A stretch of 43,099 nucleotides of DNA, taken from positions 1 through 43,099 of the forward strand of contig NZ_ALOU01000014.1 of NCBI RefSeq assembly GCF_000292345.1. Reading direction: 5' to 3'. Under the pieces are notes generated by a model. That model was not told the DNA's origin, did not search any database, and saw only the letters and a list, made by a program, of their open reading frames with translations. This document shows, in pieces, positions 1-16,987 of this stretch (the first letter of the stretch is position 1; each line of letters starts with the position of its first letter). The stretch comes from Cupriavidus sp. BIS7 (GTDB taxonomy: Bacteria > Pseudomonadota > Gammaproteobacteria > Burkholderiales > Burkholderiaceae). The position numbers and the translations under genes are program-made.

Positions 1-744
<744 letters not shown>

Positions 745-757
745 TTAGTCGAACTGG

Positions 758-785
758 CGAACGCAGCACCAACCGGCTGCGTTCG
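758..785 (+). terminator. Hairpin after tuf, probable Rho-independent terminator
   Basis: A perfect 10-bp stem CGAACGCAGC (758-767) / GCTGCGTTCG (776-785) with an 8-nt loop lies 14 bp after the tuf stop and is followed by TTTGCC. The T run is short, so termination may be partial and allow read-through into tRNA-Trp and secE. Confidence 0.5.
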
Positions 786-794
786 TTTGCCAGA

Positions 795-815
795 GGGGTT
801 GGCTATGCCAACCCC
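795..815 (+). other. Second hairpin between tuf and tRNA-Trp
   Basis: Perfect 9-bp stem GGGGTTGGC / GCCAACCCC with a 3-nt TAT loop, ending 11 nt before the tRNA. There is no T tract. It could stabilise the tuf mRNA 3' end or mark the tRNA 5' processing region. Function inferred only from position. Confidence 0.4.
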
Positions 816-826
816 AAAGTAGTTTT

Positions 827-902
827 AGGGGTATAGCTCAACTGGCAGAGCGTCGGTCTCCAAAACCGAAGGTTGGGGGTTCGATTCCCTCTGCCCCTGC
901 CA
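827..902 (+). tRNA. tRNA-Trp (anticodon CCA)
   Basis: 76 nt including an encoded CCA end. The acceptor stem AGGGGTA (827-833) pairs with TGCCCCT (892-898) with one G-T pair; the discriminator is G (899) and CCA is 900-902. The anticodon loop CTCCAAA is closed by TCGGT/ACCGA and places the anticodon CCA at 860-862. The T-loop GGTTCGATTCC is present. Lying between tuf and secE is the expected place for tRNA-Trp in beta-proteobacteria. Confidence 0.97.
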
Positions 903-910
903 AATTAATC

Positions 911-943
911 AGCCGCGTCGCGAGGAATAATCGTGACGCGGCT
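911..943 (+). other. Strong hairpin between tRNA-Trp and secE
   Basis: A 13-bp stem with one G-T pair (911-923 with 931-943) and a 7-nt loop GGAATAA begins 8 nt after the tRNA CCA end. No T run follows, so it is not a clear terminator. It may be a tRNA 3'-processing or mRNA 5'-end structure ahead of secE, whose start lies 19 nt downstream. Confidence 0.45.
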
Positions 944-961
944 TAGTCTCGTTTGCGAAAC

Positions 962-1342
962 ATGGCCAATCCCAATGTCGAAACCGTAGGCGCCTCCAGT
1001 GGCAAGTGGCTGCTTGGCGTAGCGGTGCTCCTGGTGGTTGCCGGGGTCATCGGCTTCTACGTGCTCGCACAGCAGCCCTCGTACGTGCGAGGCGCCGCGC
1101 TGTTTGCCGGTATCGCGCTAGGCGTTGTTGTGGCGCTGGTGTCGGCACCGGGCAAGGACTTCGTGGGTTTTGCCCGTGAATCGTATCGGGAAGTTCGCAA
1201 GGTCGTATGGCCGACGCGCAAGGAAGCCGGCCAGATGACCGGGCTCGTGTTTGCGTTCGTCGTAATCATGGCGCTGTTCCTGTGGTCGGCTGACAAGCTC
1301 ATCGAGTGGGTGATTTTCTCCCTCGTGCTGGGCTGGAAATAA
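962..1342 (+). CDS. secE: Protein translocase subunit SecE
   Basis: SecE clamps SecY in the SecYEG inner-membrane translocon. The 126-residue protein has the proteobacterial three-TM layout: two N-terminal hydrophobic segments (about residues 18-38 and 45-67), then the conserved amphipathic motif ESYREVRKVVWPTRKE and the essential third TM segment (about 95-123). The ATG at 962 gives MANPNVETVG; a TTG three codons upstream is the only alternative. The Shine-Dalgarno sequence is weak. nusG follows after 10 bp, the standard secE-nusG operon. Confidence 0.96.
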   Translation: MANPNVETVGASSGKWLLGVAVLLVVAGVIGFYVLAQQPSYVRGAALFAGIALGVVVALVSAPGKDFVGFARESYREVRKVVWPTRKEAGQMTGLVFAFVVIMALFLWSADKLIEWVIFSLVLGWK

Positions 1343-1352
1343 GAGGTAGCAC

Positions 1353-1934
1353 ATGACGGATAACGCTCAGCAGGAAACCACGGCCGCGGAATCGCCTTCG
1401 TCGAAGAAGCGCTGGTATGTGGTGCACGCCTACTCCGGCATGGAGAAGAGTGTGCAGCGCGCGCTGCAGGAGCGCATCGAGCGCGCCGAGATGCAGGACA
1501 AGTTCGGCCGCATCCTGGTGCCCTCGGAAGAAGTCGTCGAGATCAAGGGCGGCCACAAGTCGGTCACCGAGCGTCGTTTCTTCCCCGGCTATGTGCTGGT
1601 GGAAATGGAAATGACCGATGAGACCTGGCACCTGGTGAAGAACACCAGCAAGGTGACCGGTTTCGTGGGCGGTGCACGCAACCGTCCGAGCCCGATTTCC
1701 CAGCGGGAAGTCGACAAGATCATGACCCAGATGCAGGAAGGGGTCGAGAAGCCGCGTCCCAAGACGCTGTTCGAAGTGGGCGAAATGGTTCGCGTCAAGG
1801 ACGGTCCTTTCACCGATTTCAACGGCAACGTCGAAGAAGTGAACTACGAAAAGTCGCGCCTGCGCGTGACGGTCACGATCTTCGGGCGCGCTACGCCGGT
1901 CGAACTCGAGTTCGGTCAGGTCGAGAAGGTTTAA
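1353..1934 (+). CDS. nusG: Transcription termination/antitermination protein NusG
   Basis: NusG binds RNA polymerase through its N-terminal NGN domain and recruits Rho or ribosomal S10 through its C-terminal KOW domain. The 193-residue product has a short charged leader, then the NGN domain ([18 protein letters not shown], about residues 18-130, with [12 protein letters not shown]) and the KOW motif ([18 protein letters not shown], about 148-165). It starts at ATG 1353 after an AGAGG ribosome site that overlaps the secE end. It is followed by a 163-bp gap before rplK. Confidence 0.97.
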   Translation: MTDNAQQETTAAESPSSKKRWYVVHAYSGMEKSVQRALQERIERAEMQDKFGRILVPSEEVVEIKGGHKSVTERRFFPGYVLVEMEMTDETWHLVKNTSKVTGFVGGARNRPSPISQREVDKIMTQMQEGVEKPRPKTLFEVGEMVRVKDGPFTDFNGNVEEVNYEKSRLRVTVTIFGRATPVELEFGQVEKV

Positions 1935-2056
1935 GTATTTTTGGCTGCTGCGCTCCGTAAGGAAGGCGGCAGCCAGGATAGGGCAAGCGAAAGCGAGCCC
2001 AAGAGGAGCGCGAGGTTGTGCCAAGCGGTACAACGACAGCGCGTTACGACTCAACA

Positions 2057-2083
2057 GGATCTGATTCCCGAAGGAACGGATCC
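2057..2083 (+). promoter_or_regulatory. Hairpin in the rplK leader, candidate L1-binding autoregulatory site
   Basis: Stem GGATC (2057-2061) / GATCC (2079-2083), an asymmetric internal loop TGA/CG, then stem TTCC/GGAA closed by a CGAA tetraloop. It ends 14 nt before the rplK start. In many bacteria ribosomal protein L1 represses the L11-L1 mRNA by binding a two-stem structure with an asymmetric internal loop near the rplK start. Shape and position fit; the exact L1 consensus was not checked. Confidence 0.4.
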
Positions 2084-2097
2084 GGATTGGAGTAAAG

Positions 2098-2529
2098 ATG
2101 GCCAAGAAGATCGTTGGCTTTATCAAGCTGCAAATCCCGGCTGGTAAAGCAAATCCCTCCCCGCCCGTTGGTCCCGCACTGGGTCAGCGTGGTCTGAACA
2201 TCATGGAGTTCTGCAAGGCGTTCAACGCCCAGACCCAGGGTATGGAACCTGGTCTGCCGGTGCCGGTGGTGATTACCGCCTTCGCCGACAAGAGCTTCAC
2301 CTTCGTGATGAAGTCGCCGCCGGCGACCGTGCTGATCAAGAAGGCAGCAGGCATCACCAAGGGTTCGCCCAAGCCGCACACCGACAAGGTTGGCAAGATC
2401 ACCCGTGCCCAGGCTGAAGAAATCGCCAAGGCCAAGAACGCTGACCTCACCGCCGCTGACCTCGACGCCGCCGTGCGTACGATCGCTGGTTCGGCGCGTT
2501 CGATGGGCATCACCGTGGAGGGTCTGTAA
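2098..2529 (+). CDS. rplK: 50S ribosomal protein L11
   Basis: L11 binds 23S rRNA at the GTPase-associated centre. At 143 residues it is full length. Diagnostic motifs: [20 protein letters not shown] at residues 11-30 and the C-terminal RNA-binding domain ending GTARSMGI-like (here [13 protein letters not shown]). Start ATG 2098 follows a GGAG site (TTGGAGTAAAG). The stop TAA directly abuts the rplA start, so L11 and L1 are translationally coupled. Confidence 0.98.
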   Translation: MAKKIVGFIKLQIPAGKANPSPPVGPALGQRGLNIMEFCKAFNAQTQGMEPGLPVPVVITAFADKSFTFVMKSPPATVLIKKAAGITKGSPKPHTDKVGKITRAQAEEIAKAKNADLTAADLDAAVRTIAGSARSMGITVEGL

Positions 2530-3225
2530 ATGGCTAAGGTTTCCAAGCGCGTCGCCGCCAACAAGGCGAAGATCGAGCGTACCAAGTTCTACCCGATCGA
2601 CGAGGCCCTGGGCCTGGTGAAGAGCTGCGCTTCGGCGAAGTTCGACGAGTCGATCGACGTTGCCGTGCAACTGGGCATCGACGCCAAGAAGTCGGACCAG
2701 GTGGTGCGTGGTTCCGTGGTGCTGCCGGCTGGTACCGGCAAGTCGGTTCGCGTGGCCGTGTTCGCTCAGGGCGAAAAGGCTGAAGCCGCCAAGGCTGCCG
2801 GTGCTGACATCGTTGGCATGGAAGACCTGGCCGAGCAAGTGAAGGCCGGTAACCTGAACTTTGACGTCGTGATCGCTTCGCCGGACACGATGCGTATCGT
2901 CGGTACGCTGGGCCAGATCCTCGGCCCGCGCGGCCTGATGCCGAACCCGAAGGTTGGCACCGTGACGCCGGACGTGGCCCAGGCTGTGAAGAACGCCAAG
3001 GCTGGTCAGGTGCAATTCCGTGTCGACAAGGCCGGTATCATCCACGCCACCATTGGCCGTCGCTCGTTCGAAGACGCCGCGCTGAAGAGCAACCTGAGCG
3101 CCCTACTGGACGCCCTGGTCAAGGCCAAGCCGGCAACGAGCAAGGGTGTGTACCTGCGCAAGATCGCCGTGTCGTCCACGATGGGCGTTGGCGTTCGCGT
3201 CGAACAGACCTCGCTGTCGGCCTGA
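2530..3225 (+). CDS. rplA: 50S ribosomal protein L1
   Basis: L1 forms the mobile L1 stalk at the ribosomal E site and is the usual repressor of its own operon. The product is 231 residues, normal length, with the signature motif [20 protein letters not shown] (residues 118-137) and PNPKVGTVT. The start ATG is immediately after the rplK stop codon (0-bp gap). The gene is followed by a 395-bp leader before rplJ. Confidence 0.98.
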   Translation: MAKVSKRVAANKAKIERTKFYPIDEALGLVKSCASAKFDESIDVAVQLGIDAKKSDQVVRGSVVLPAGTGKSVRVAVFAQGEKAEAAKAAGADIVGMEDLAEQVKAGNLNFDVVIASPDTMRIVGTLGQILGPRGLMPNPKVGTVTPDVAQAVKNAKAGQVQFRVDKAGIIHATIGRRSFEDAALKSNLSALLDALVKAKPATSKGVYLRKIAVSSTMGVGVRVEQTSLSA

Positions 3226-3620
3226 GCTGACGGCAATCACCTGACCGGATCCCGATAACACCGGCCAGGGCAGGAATTGAAGATCCCGGCATTGCCGGGG
3301 TCGTCTCCGGCGCCGGAAGGCGATGGAGGATGGCTTTGGGCAGTGGCCTCGGCCGTGCGATGAGCGCAGGCAGATGCCGCTGGTTATCAAAGACCGCTGG
3401 TGTTCACACCGCCGTAGTCTGGCAGCGTGGACTTAATCGGTCGGCACGTGCGGGGCATGCCCCGACGACAGCCGTCCCGCCAGCGCAGATGGCGCACCCG
3501 AAGGGATTGATGAAGCCGGGCATGACCCGGGTGATTCGGGCCAATCGGACGCCGTTCGTTTGGACTGATGTGTTTGTGCCAGGTTCGCCTGGTGTATTCG
3601 CATCGTTTTGGAGCTTAACC
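3226..3620 (+). promoter_or_regulatory. 395-bp leader of rplJ, probable L10 autoregulatory leader
   Basis: No gene is supported here; the open frame that extends rplJ upstream has no ribosome site and no L10-like sequence. The region is rich in hairpins: CCCGGC/GCCGGG at 3285-3299, the 14-bp palindrome CGGGGCATGCCCCG at 3451-3464, and CCAGG-TTCG-CCTGG at 3579-3592, 28 nt before the rplJ start. Long leaders that bind L10(L12)4 and repress rplJL are known in enterobacteria; the length and structure suggest the same role. No convincing sigma-70 promoter was found by eye. Confidence 0.5.
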
Positions 3621-4142
3621 GTGCCACTCAATATTGAAGATAAGAAGGCCGTCGTTGCTGAGGTTTCGGCGCAAGTCGCCAAGGCCCAGACCATCGTCGT
3701 GGCCGAATATCGCGGCATCACGGTTGGCGATCTGACCAAGCTGCGTGCCGCCGCTCGTCAGCAAGGCGTGTACCTGCGCGTTCTGAAGAACACGCTGGCT
3801 CGCCGTGCTGTCGAAGGTACGCCGTTTGCAGGCCTCGCAGAGCAGATGACCGGTCCGCTGATCTACGGTATTTCCGAAGATGCAGTGTCCTCGGCCAAGG
3901 TTCTGAACGACTTTGCCAAGACCAACGACAAGCTGGTCCTGCGCGCAGGGTCGTATAACGGCAACGTTCTCGATGCTGGCGCCGTGAAGGCCCTGGCTTC
4001 GATCCCGAGCCGTGACGAACTGATCGCTCAGCTGCTTGGCGTGATGCAGGCACCGGTGTCGGGCTTTGCCCGTCTGCTGGCTGCACTGGCCGCCAAGAAG
4101 GCAGAAGGTGCTCCCGCGGAAGCGGAAGCTCCGGCCGCCTGA
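3621..4142 (+). CDS. rplJ: 50S ribosomal protein L10
   Basis: L10 anchors L7/L12 dimers on the ribosome stalk. Starting at GTG 3621 ([14 protein letters not shown]) the protein has 173 residues, the usual length. A GGAG site (TTTTGGAGCTTAACC) precedes this GTG, whereas upstream in-frame ATG codons give an unrelated extension of 97 residues. The family region [20 protein letters not shown] is present and the Ala/Glu-rich C-terminal tail is the L7/L12-binding helix. rplL follows after 60 bp. Confidence 0.97.
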   Translation: MPLNIEDKKAVVAEVSAQVAKAQTIVVAEYRGITVGDLTKLRAAARQQGVYLRVLKNTLARRAVEGTPFAGLAEQMTGPLIYGISEDAVSSAKVLNDFAKTNDKLVLRAGSYNGNVLDAGAVKALASIPSRDELIAQLLGVMQAPVSGFARLLAALAAKKAEGAPAEAEAPAA

Positions 4143-4202
4143 GCCGTTGCATAGACAGATCGCATTACCGATCCCGAATCAAATCTAGTAGGAGTAATCC
4201 AA

Positions 4203-4577
4203 ATGGCAATCACTAAAGACGACATCCTGGAAGCCGTAGGCGCGATGTCCGTGATGGAACTGAACGACCTGGTCAAGGCGTTCGAAGAGAAGTTTGGCGT
4301 GTCGGCTGCTGCCATGGCTGTGGCTGCTGCTCCGGGCGCTGGCGGTGCCGCCGCTGCTGAAGAACAGACCGAGTTCAACGTGATTCTGGCCGAAGTTGGC
4401 TCGAACAAGGTTGGCGTGATCAAGGCCGTGCGCGAAATCACCGGCCTGGGTCTGAAGGAAGCCAAGGACCTGGTCGATGGCGCACCGAAGCCCGTCAAGG
4501 AAGGCGTGGACAAGGCTACTGCCGCCGACGCGAAGAAGAAGCTGGAAGACGCTGGCGCAAAGGCCGACGTCAAGTAA
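4203..4577 (+). CDS. rplL: 50S ribosomal protein L7/L12
   Basis: The L7/L12 stalk recruits translation GTPases. The 124-residue product shows the N-terminal dimerisation helices ([20 protein letters not shown]), an Ala-rich hinge (about residues 35-55) and the C-terminal factor-binding domain with [20 protein letters not shown]. Start ATG 4203 has a strong ribosome site (TAGGAGTAATCCAA). It is followed by hairpins that probably reduce transcription into rpoB. Confidence 0.98.
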   Translation: MAITKDDILEAVGAMSVMELNDLVKAFEEKFGVSAAAMAVAAAPGAGGAAAAEEQTEFNVILAEVGSNKVGVIKAVREITGLGLKEAKDLVDGAPKPVKEGVDKATAADAKKKLEDAGAKADVK

Positions 4578-4586
4578 GTGGTACCA

Positions 4587-4608
4587 CGCGTGCCCTCTGG
4601 GGCACGCG
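4587..4608 (+). other. Hairpin just after rplL
   Basis: Perfect 9-bp stem CGCGTGCCC (4587-4595) / GGGCACGCG (4600-4608) with a TCTG loop, 9 nt after the rplL stop. It has no T run and lies directly before the attenuator-like hairpin at 4614. It may be an mRNA-stabilising or processing structure. Confidence 0.45.
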
Positions 4609-4613
4609 GATGG

Positions 4614-4649
4614 GGCTGGCAAAGGGAAATTCCCGGCGCCAGCCTTTTT
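4614..4649 (+). terminator. Rho-independent terminator/attenuator between rplL and rpoB
   Basis: Stem GGCTGGC (4614-4620) / GCCAGCC (4638-4644) enclosing a second small stem (GGGAA/TTCCC, 4624-4634) is followed directly by TTTTT (4645-4649). rpoB follows on the same strand with no clear promoter in between. A partial terminator that lowers rpoBC relative to rplJL, as known from E. coli, is the likely role. Confidence 0.65.
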
Positions 4650-4769
4650 GCGCTTCTGTGGGGTGTGTTTGACAGTGCACCCAAAAGGCGCAAAGGTGCG
4701 CGAAATGCGCCAAGAAGTGCGGCATAAGATGCTTGGCAAGCGACAATTATTCGCTGCCTTAGCAGAAGC

Positions 4770-4831
4770 CAAACATCAGTGGCACACTAGGTGGTTGCTG
4801 ATGTTTGTCTTCTGAACCGACTGCAGAAGAC
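4770..4831 (+). repeat. Two nested/adjacent inverted repeats in the rpoB leader
   Basis: CAAACATCAG (4770-4779) pairs perfectly with CTGATGTTTG (4798-4807) across an 18-nt loop. Immediately next, GTCTTCTG (4807-4814) pairs with CAGAAGAC (4824-4831). They share base 4807, so the two hairpins stack or compete. The position matches the rplL-rpoB RNase III processing region of E. coli; that role is inferred. In the remaining leader (4832-5015) nothing else was recognised except the rpoB ribosome site. Confidence 0.5.
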
Positions 4832-5015
4832 AAGTTTGGTCGGGTGTCCCCCGGGCGAGTACAGGCATTGCGCCGTGCAATGACCACACCGCCCGCAGCG
4901 TGCGGGCACCGTCAGCCAGAGGTTGGTAGCGGCCAACCGCCAAATCCCCTCCCAGTCGCTGAACACCTCAGGTGCCGGCCAGGTCCAGCCAGCCCTGCGA
5001 TGATTCGGAGATCCC

Positions 5016-9122
<4,107 letters not shown>

Positions 9123-9137
9123 TCCACGGATGGATGC

Positions 9138-9161
9138 GGGTACCGGCTGCGGCCGGTACCC
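9138..9161 (+). other. Hairpin in the rpoB-rpoC gap
   Basis: Perfect 10-bp stem GGGTACCGGC / GCCGGTACCC with a TGCG loop, 15 nt after rpoB. There is no T run. A second, less perfect GC-rich stem (about 9192-9225) follows before the rpoC ribosome site AAGGAGTTGCA. These probably stabilise or space the bicistronic rpoBC message. Confidence 0.4.
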
Positions 9162-9240
9162 ACCAGAGCAGGTTTCCCCACAGGATTGAATGCCGCTGCC
9201 CCGGACAGACTCCGGGCCGGCGGCGAAACAAGGAGTTGCA

Positions 9241-13482
<4,242 letters not shown>

Positions 13483-13512
13483 AGCGCGTCACGCTCAGTA
13501 GTTCAGTAGTAG

Positions 13513-13544
13513 AAAAACCCGGCTCCCCGAGCCGGGTTTTTTTT
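13513..13544. terminator. Strong bidirectional Rho-independent terminator
   Basis: Stem ACCCGGCTC (13517-13525) / GAGCCGGGT (13529-13537) with a CCC loop. Eight T (13537-13544) follow on the plus strand, and five A (13513-13517) precede it, giving a U tract on the minus strand too. It ends rpoBC and also the convergent accessory operon, whose last gene stops at 13589. It thereby insulates the two. Confidence 0.93.
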
Positions 13545-13588
13545 CGTCCGTACGATCAGGCGCCTGACCTGCTCATGTCAGGAGCAGG

Positions 13589-14527
13589 TCAGCCGAGCGC
13601 GCGTGCCGCCGCATCCATGCCTTGCGGTGTGGCGAGTGGCCATGCCGTGATCCGTGGCGCGATGCGTCTGCACAGGCCGGTCAGCACCTCACCCGGCCCC
13701 ACTTCAAGCACGTGCGATGCCCCGGCGGCCGTCATGCGATTCACGGTTTCGGTCCAACGCACCGGGCTGGTCAACTGCGCGACAAGCTCCGGCTTGATCG
13801 ACGCGGCGGTTGCCACCGCCATGCTGCTGTTATGCAGCACCGGCAGAGCTGGCGGGCGAACATCGATCATGTCGAGCGCCATCGCAAGAGCGCTGGCAGC
13901 CGGCTGCATCAAGGAGCTATGGAACGGACCGCTGACAGGCAGCATGAAGACCATCTTCGCCCCGGCATCGCGCGCTGCGGACTTGAGTCGCTCGATGGCC
14001 GATACATGGCCAGCGACCACCACCTGACCCGGTGCGTTGTAGTTGACCGGCTCCAGAACGCCGTCTTCCGCGCAGCGCGTGCACAACTGCTGCACAGTTG
14101 CATCGTCGAGTCCAAGCACGGCGGCCATCGTACCCGTGCCTTCCGCTACCGCGGCGCTCATCGCGAGAGCACGTCGCCGCGCGATGCGCATGGCGTCCGA
14201 AAGCGATAGCGATTGCGCCGCTACGAGCGCGCCGAGTTCGCCAACGCTGTGCCCGGCCGCAAATGCGATGCGCCTGGTGCAGCGCTGTCGCCATGCCCTC
14301 CACAATGCCGCAGACACGGCAACCATCAGCGGTTGGGTGTTGATCGTGAGCGCCAACGCTGCCGCATCCCCGGCTTCGCTCAGTTGCCAAAGATCCAGCC
14401 CCAATGCATCGGATGCTTCCGTCATGGTGTCGACCACCAAGCGGTCCCCCTGCCACGGCGCGAGCATGCCTGCGGATTGCGATCCCTGTCCCGGGAACAC
14501 GGCGGCGATGAGAGGAGCGCGGGTCAT
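13589..14527 (-). CDS. Malonyl-CoA:ACP transacylase, FabD-like (last gene of PKS operon)
   Basis: Predicted to load malonyl units from CoA onto the ACP. 312 residues, normal FabD size. The N-terminal FPGQGSQ motif is at residues 11-17, the nucleophile Ser94 lies in AGHSVGELGAL, Arg119 is in the RRRALAM helix, and the catalytic His203 is in PFHSSLM. The start ATG directly abuts the stop TAA of the upstream membrane-protein gene, with no separate ribosome site, so it is translationally coupled. It is the 3'-most gene of the operon and ends next to the bidirectional terminator. It is probably a dedicated paralogue, not housekeeping fabD, which normally sits with fabH-fabG-acpP. Confidence 0.9.
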   Translation of the reverse strand: MTRAPLIAAVFPGQGSQSAGMLAPWQGDRLVVDTMTEASDALGLDLWQLSEAGDAAALALTINTQPLMVAVSAALWRAWRQRCTRRIAFAAGHSVGELGALVAAQSLSLSDAMRIARRRALAMSAAVAEGTGTMAAVLGLDDATVQQLCTRCAEDGVLEPVNYNAPGQVVVAGHVSAIERLKSAARDAGAKMVFMLPVSGPFHSSLMQPAASALAMALDMIDVRPPALPVLHNSSMAVATAASIKPELVAQLTSPVRWTETVNRMTAAGASHVLEVGPGEVLTGLCRRIAPRITAWPLATPQGMDAAARALG

Positions 14528-14968
14528 TTACGCGCTCCGCGTTGTTTCGCATGCGCGCAGCCAAAGCACCACCGCCGCACAGTGAAGCAGGCCGATACCC
14601 AATGACACTAGCGAGGACCAGAGATCAAACGCCGAAATCCGGGTGCCGGCCAGCCATACGGGCAACAGCAATGCGCCGCGCAGCGTGTAGACCGCCGCAA
14701 TACCGATCAGCGCAACTCGCATGTAGGGCAACGAAGGAAACAGGCCGGCGCCAGCCGCGAAGTAGGCAGCAAAGACGAGGAACACCACGGTAATGCCGGC
14801 TGTCAGCAGACCAGGAAGCCACGAGCCTCGCTCCGCCATGGTGGCCAGTGTTTCGCCGGCGCCAAAGAATCGATACGCCCATGGCCCCTTGACGATGATG
14901 TAGACGTGAAGCAGAGCGGCCAGCAAACTGCATACCGACGAGATCAGCATCAGATTTCGAATCAGCAT
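14528..14968 (-). CDS. Four-TM integral membrane protein of unknown function
   Basis: 146 residues with four hydrophobic segments at about 5-27, 52-76, 83-108 and 117-138; the family was not recognised. The start ATG 14968 lies behind AGGAAAGGAATG at a somewhat long spacing. It lies between the outer-membrane beta-barrel candidate and the FabD-like gene and is coupled to the latter (0-bp gap). Its place among export genes suggests a role in inner-membrane handling or export of the lipid product, but nothing in the sequence proves this. Small four-TM proteins of this kind carry few diagnostic residues. Confidence 0.75.
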   Translation of the reverse strand: MLIRNLMLISSVCSLLAALLHVYIIVKGPWAYRFFGAGETLATMAERGSWLPGLLTAGITVVFLVFAAYFAAGAGLFPSLPYMRVALIGIAAVYTLRGALLLPVWLAGTRISAFDLWSSLVSLGIGLLHCAAVVLWLRACETTRSA

Positions 14969-15015
14969 TGCGCAACATTCCTTTCCTGAAAGATTCCATT
15001 GAGGGACGCGAGAAT

Positions 15016-16200
15016 TCAGAAGCTGTGACTGAGATTGACCTGAACCGCGCTGTCCTGGCAGATCGGTGCGAACGGACTATTGGCGCCGCAGGAAGCCTTG
15101 CGAGCCTCGAGGGAGAGTCGAACGGATTGCCCAAAACGCCGGCTGAACTCAAGCCGGTGCATCAGCACCTGGCTGGCTCGGTCATGCAGGATGCCGTACA
15201 GGAGCTCGGCGTCCCCGGACTCGTTGAAACGCAGCCGCACGCCGCCGAAGATCGCCTGCTTGTAGAGGGCGGGCGGCGCGCTGCTGTCGCGATCGTCATT
15301 CAGCAATTCGAGCAGCAGAGAGATATCCGAGCTCGACTGGTTAATCGTGTATTCGCCGCCAGCAATCCACGACCAGAACGGGCGACCCTGACCACGGCGA
15401 TAAATCGCCTCGCCCTTCCATAGCATGTTGCCCACCGGCAATTGCGCGGTCAGCCCCAGTTGGCGGATACGCCGGTAGCTGGTCGTCAGGTCCGCTGAAT
15501 AATCCGGCTCACGAGACATACCGTTGAAGACATAGGCGCTGAAGTCGGCATTGCCAACCGTACCTGACCAGCGAACGGCCATGTCGTCGGTACGCAACCA
15601 CGGCGCCAGGCCATGCGGGGCCGGCTCTGGTGCCACTGGGCCGACACGCTGACGGCTACCGGCGCCCAACAGCGGTCGAGGACGGAACCATGGCATCCAG
15701 TACGCGGAAAAACGTCCGTACGTGGAGCTGAAGCGTGTATAGGACAGCATCGGTTGCCCAAGCTTCGCCTCGAGATCGACATCGGCCCGAGGGTCGAGCT
15801 GGTTGATGATGTTGACGGGGTGGCTGGACTCCATCACGCTCCAGTCAACGGTCTCCATACCCGCCTGCCAGAGGTTGTCGCCATCCTGAAAGCGCATGGT
15901 GGCCTCTCGAAGGTCGAAATAGCGCATCGCTGAATCCGCGGTGTCCAGACGTGCATAAACCGTCAGCCGCGCCGACAACCCGGGGTTTGACGGAAATGAC
16001 GCGATCCAGCCGGGGTTCAGTACCAACGCGCCGGCATGCCGGCGCTGCTCGGGAAACACAGGCGGCCGGTTGAATAGCCGCGCTTCAATCCCAACGCTTC
16101 CGGTTGTTTCGATGACCGGCATGGCTTCGATACTGGCGCACTGCACACCCATTCCCACTGCGGCGAGCCAGCGTGCACCGAACCATTCGTTAGCGCACAT
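15016..16200 (-). CDS. Putative outer-membrane beta-barrel protein of the export module
   Basis: 394 residues from the ATG at 16200, which overlaps the stop of the upstream LolA-like gene by 11 bp; an upstream in-frame start adds 15 residues but has no better ribosome site. The N-terminus (about residues 1-26) is hydrophobic enough for a signal peptide. The rest has alternating aromatic/hydrophobic strands (LSARLTVYARLD, GRFSAYWMPWF, NADFSAYVFNG) and ends in ...VNLSHSF, with the C-terminal Phe typical of BAM-inserted barrels. Exporter / LolA-like / barrel triads resemble the DUF1302-DUF1329-RND arrangement. Substrate unknown; a role in placing the product at the cell surface is inferred. Confidence 0.75.
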   Translation of the reverse strand: MCANEWFGARWLAAVGMGVQCASIEAMPVIETTGSVGIEARLFNRPPVFPEQRRHAGALVLNPGWIASFPSNPGLSARLTVYARLDTADSAMRYFDLREATMRFQDGDNLWQAGMETVDWSVMESSHPVNIINQLDPRADVDLEAKLGQPMLSYTRFSSTYGRFSAYWMPWFRPRPLLGAGSRQRVGPVAPEPAPHGLAPWLRTDDMAVRWSGTVGNADFSAYVFNGMSREPDYSADLTTSYRRIRQLGLTAQLPVGNMLWKGEAIYRRGQGRPFWSWIAGGEYTINQSSSDISLLLELLNDDRDSSAPPALYKQAIFGGVRLRFNESGDAELLYGILHDRASQVLMHRLEFSRRFGQSVRLSLEARKASCGANSPFAPICQDSAVQVNLSHSF

Positions 16201-16987
16201 ACTCCAGCCGTTGCGGAAGGAAATCCTGGCGACTGATGCCGGCATCGCGGAACTTGTAGCCGCTCATGTTGATGCGCGTGGATTTCCCGGTCTGGTGGTT
16301 CTGCATCGTCATCCAGGCAGGTTTCAGCAGCCCGCCCTCGTAGCGTTCATACCCACCCGTCTCCAGGGTTTTCTGAAGCGCGCCGCGACGGTCGTAGAAC
16401 TCCGTCTTCAGAGTGACCAGTCGTTCCTTGTCGATCCAGAGTAGCTGGCGGGTATAGCCAGAGCCCTCGTACCGAGGTACTCGCTCCAGCTTGAAGGTCG
16501 TCCGATCGGCCACGGTCTCCTCGGCAATGTACGTGTGGCTGAACTTGCGCGGCAGCTGGGATGTGAGGTCCTCGAACGAAAACTCGCTTCCCAGGAAAGA
16601 TCCTGACTTGCTGTCAGAAGCAATGCGCCGCGTGCGCTTGAGCGAAGGCAGGTAAAGCCACTGGTCGTCGGGTTTGTCTGCGTGAGAGAAGGTCAGGAAA
16701 GCCGTGTGCTTGATATCGGCGGGTGCCTGGAACACGATCAGGTGCTTGTCTCCGTCACCGCTCACTTCGAGCACCGTACCTTGCATCCTTCGCACGCTTT
16801 CCTGACCTTGCCGGTCACGCAGGATCATCTCCATGTCCATTCTGTAGCTCTCAAAGCCACGCTCGCGGGCATATACGTCCGCCGCGATCGCCTCGCCGCG
16901 GGTTTCCGCGTCGGTCGGCCCCGCACTGGCGAAGGGGGCAGTGAACAGGCAAAGCAGAATGGCAAGCTGTGGAATCCGTCTGATCAT
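16190..16987 (-). CDS. LolA-like periplasmic outer-membrane lipoprotein-sorting protein
   Basis: 265 residues from ATG 16987, which forms an ATGA overlap with the upstream exporter stop; an upstream in-frame start is not needed. Signal peptide MIRRIPQLAILLCLFTAPFA, with cleavage predicted after ASA near residue 22. The mature part has the open beta-barrel LolA-like pattern: MDMEMILRDRQGQESVR, VFQAPADIKHTAFLTF, and a DDQWLYLPSLKRTRRI segment typical of the outer-membrane lipoprotein-sorting family (pfam LolA_like). Such proteins carry hydrophobic cargo across the periplasm. Coupled on both sides to the RND exporter and the barrel, it probably shuttles the lipid-like product. Confidence 0.87.
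   Translation of the reverse strand: MIRRIPQLAILLCLFTAPFASAGPTDAETRGEAIAADVYARERGFESYRMDMEMILRDRQGQESVRRMQGTVLEVSGDGDKHLIVFQAPADIKHTAFLTFSHADKPDDQWLYLPSLKRTRRIASDSKSGSFLGSEFSFEDLTSQLPRKFSHTYIAEETVADRTTFKLERVPRYEGSGYTRQLLWIDKERLVTLKTEFYDRRGALQKTLETGGYERYEGGLLKPAWMTMQNHQTGKSTRINMSGYKFRDAGISRQDFLPQRLEYVR

Noticed and set aside
3330..3620. A 97-residue N-terminal extension of rplJ
   Set aside because: No L10-like sequence, no ribosome site; the GTG at 3621 has GGAG and gives the correct family length.
4669..4697. A perfect TTGACA in the rpoB leader as a promoter
   Set aside because: No acceptable -10 hexamer at 15-19 bp spacing (AAAGGT at 17 bp).
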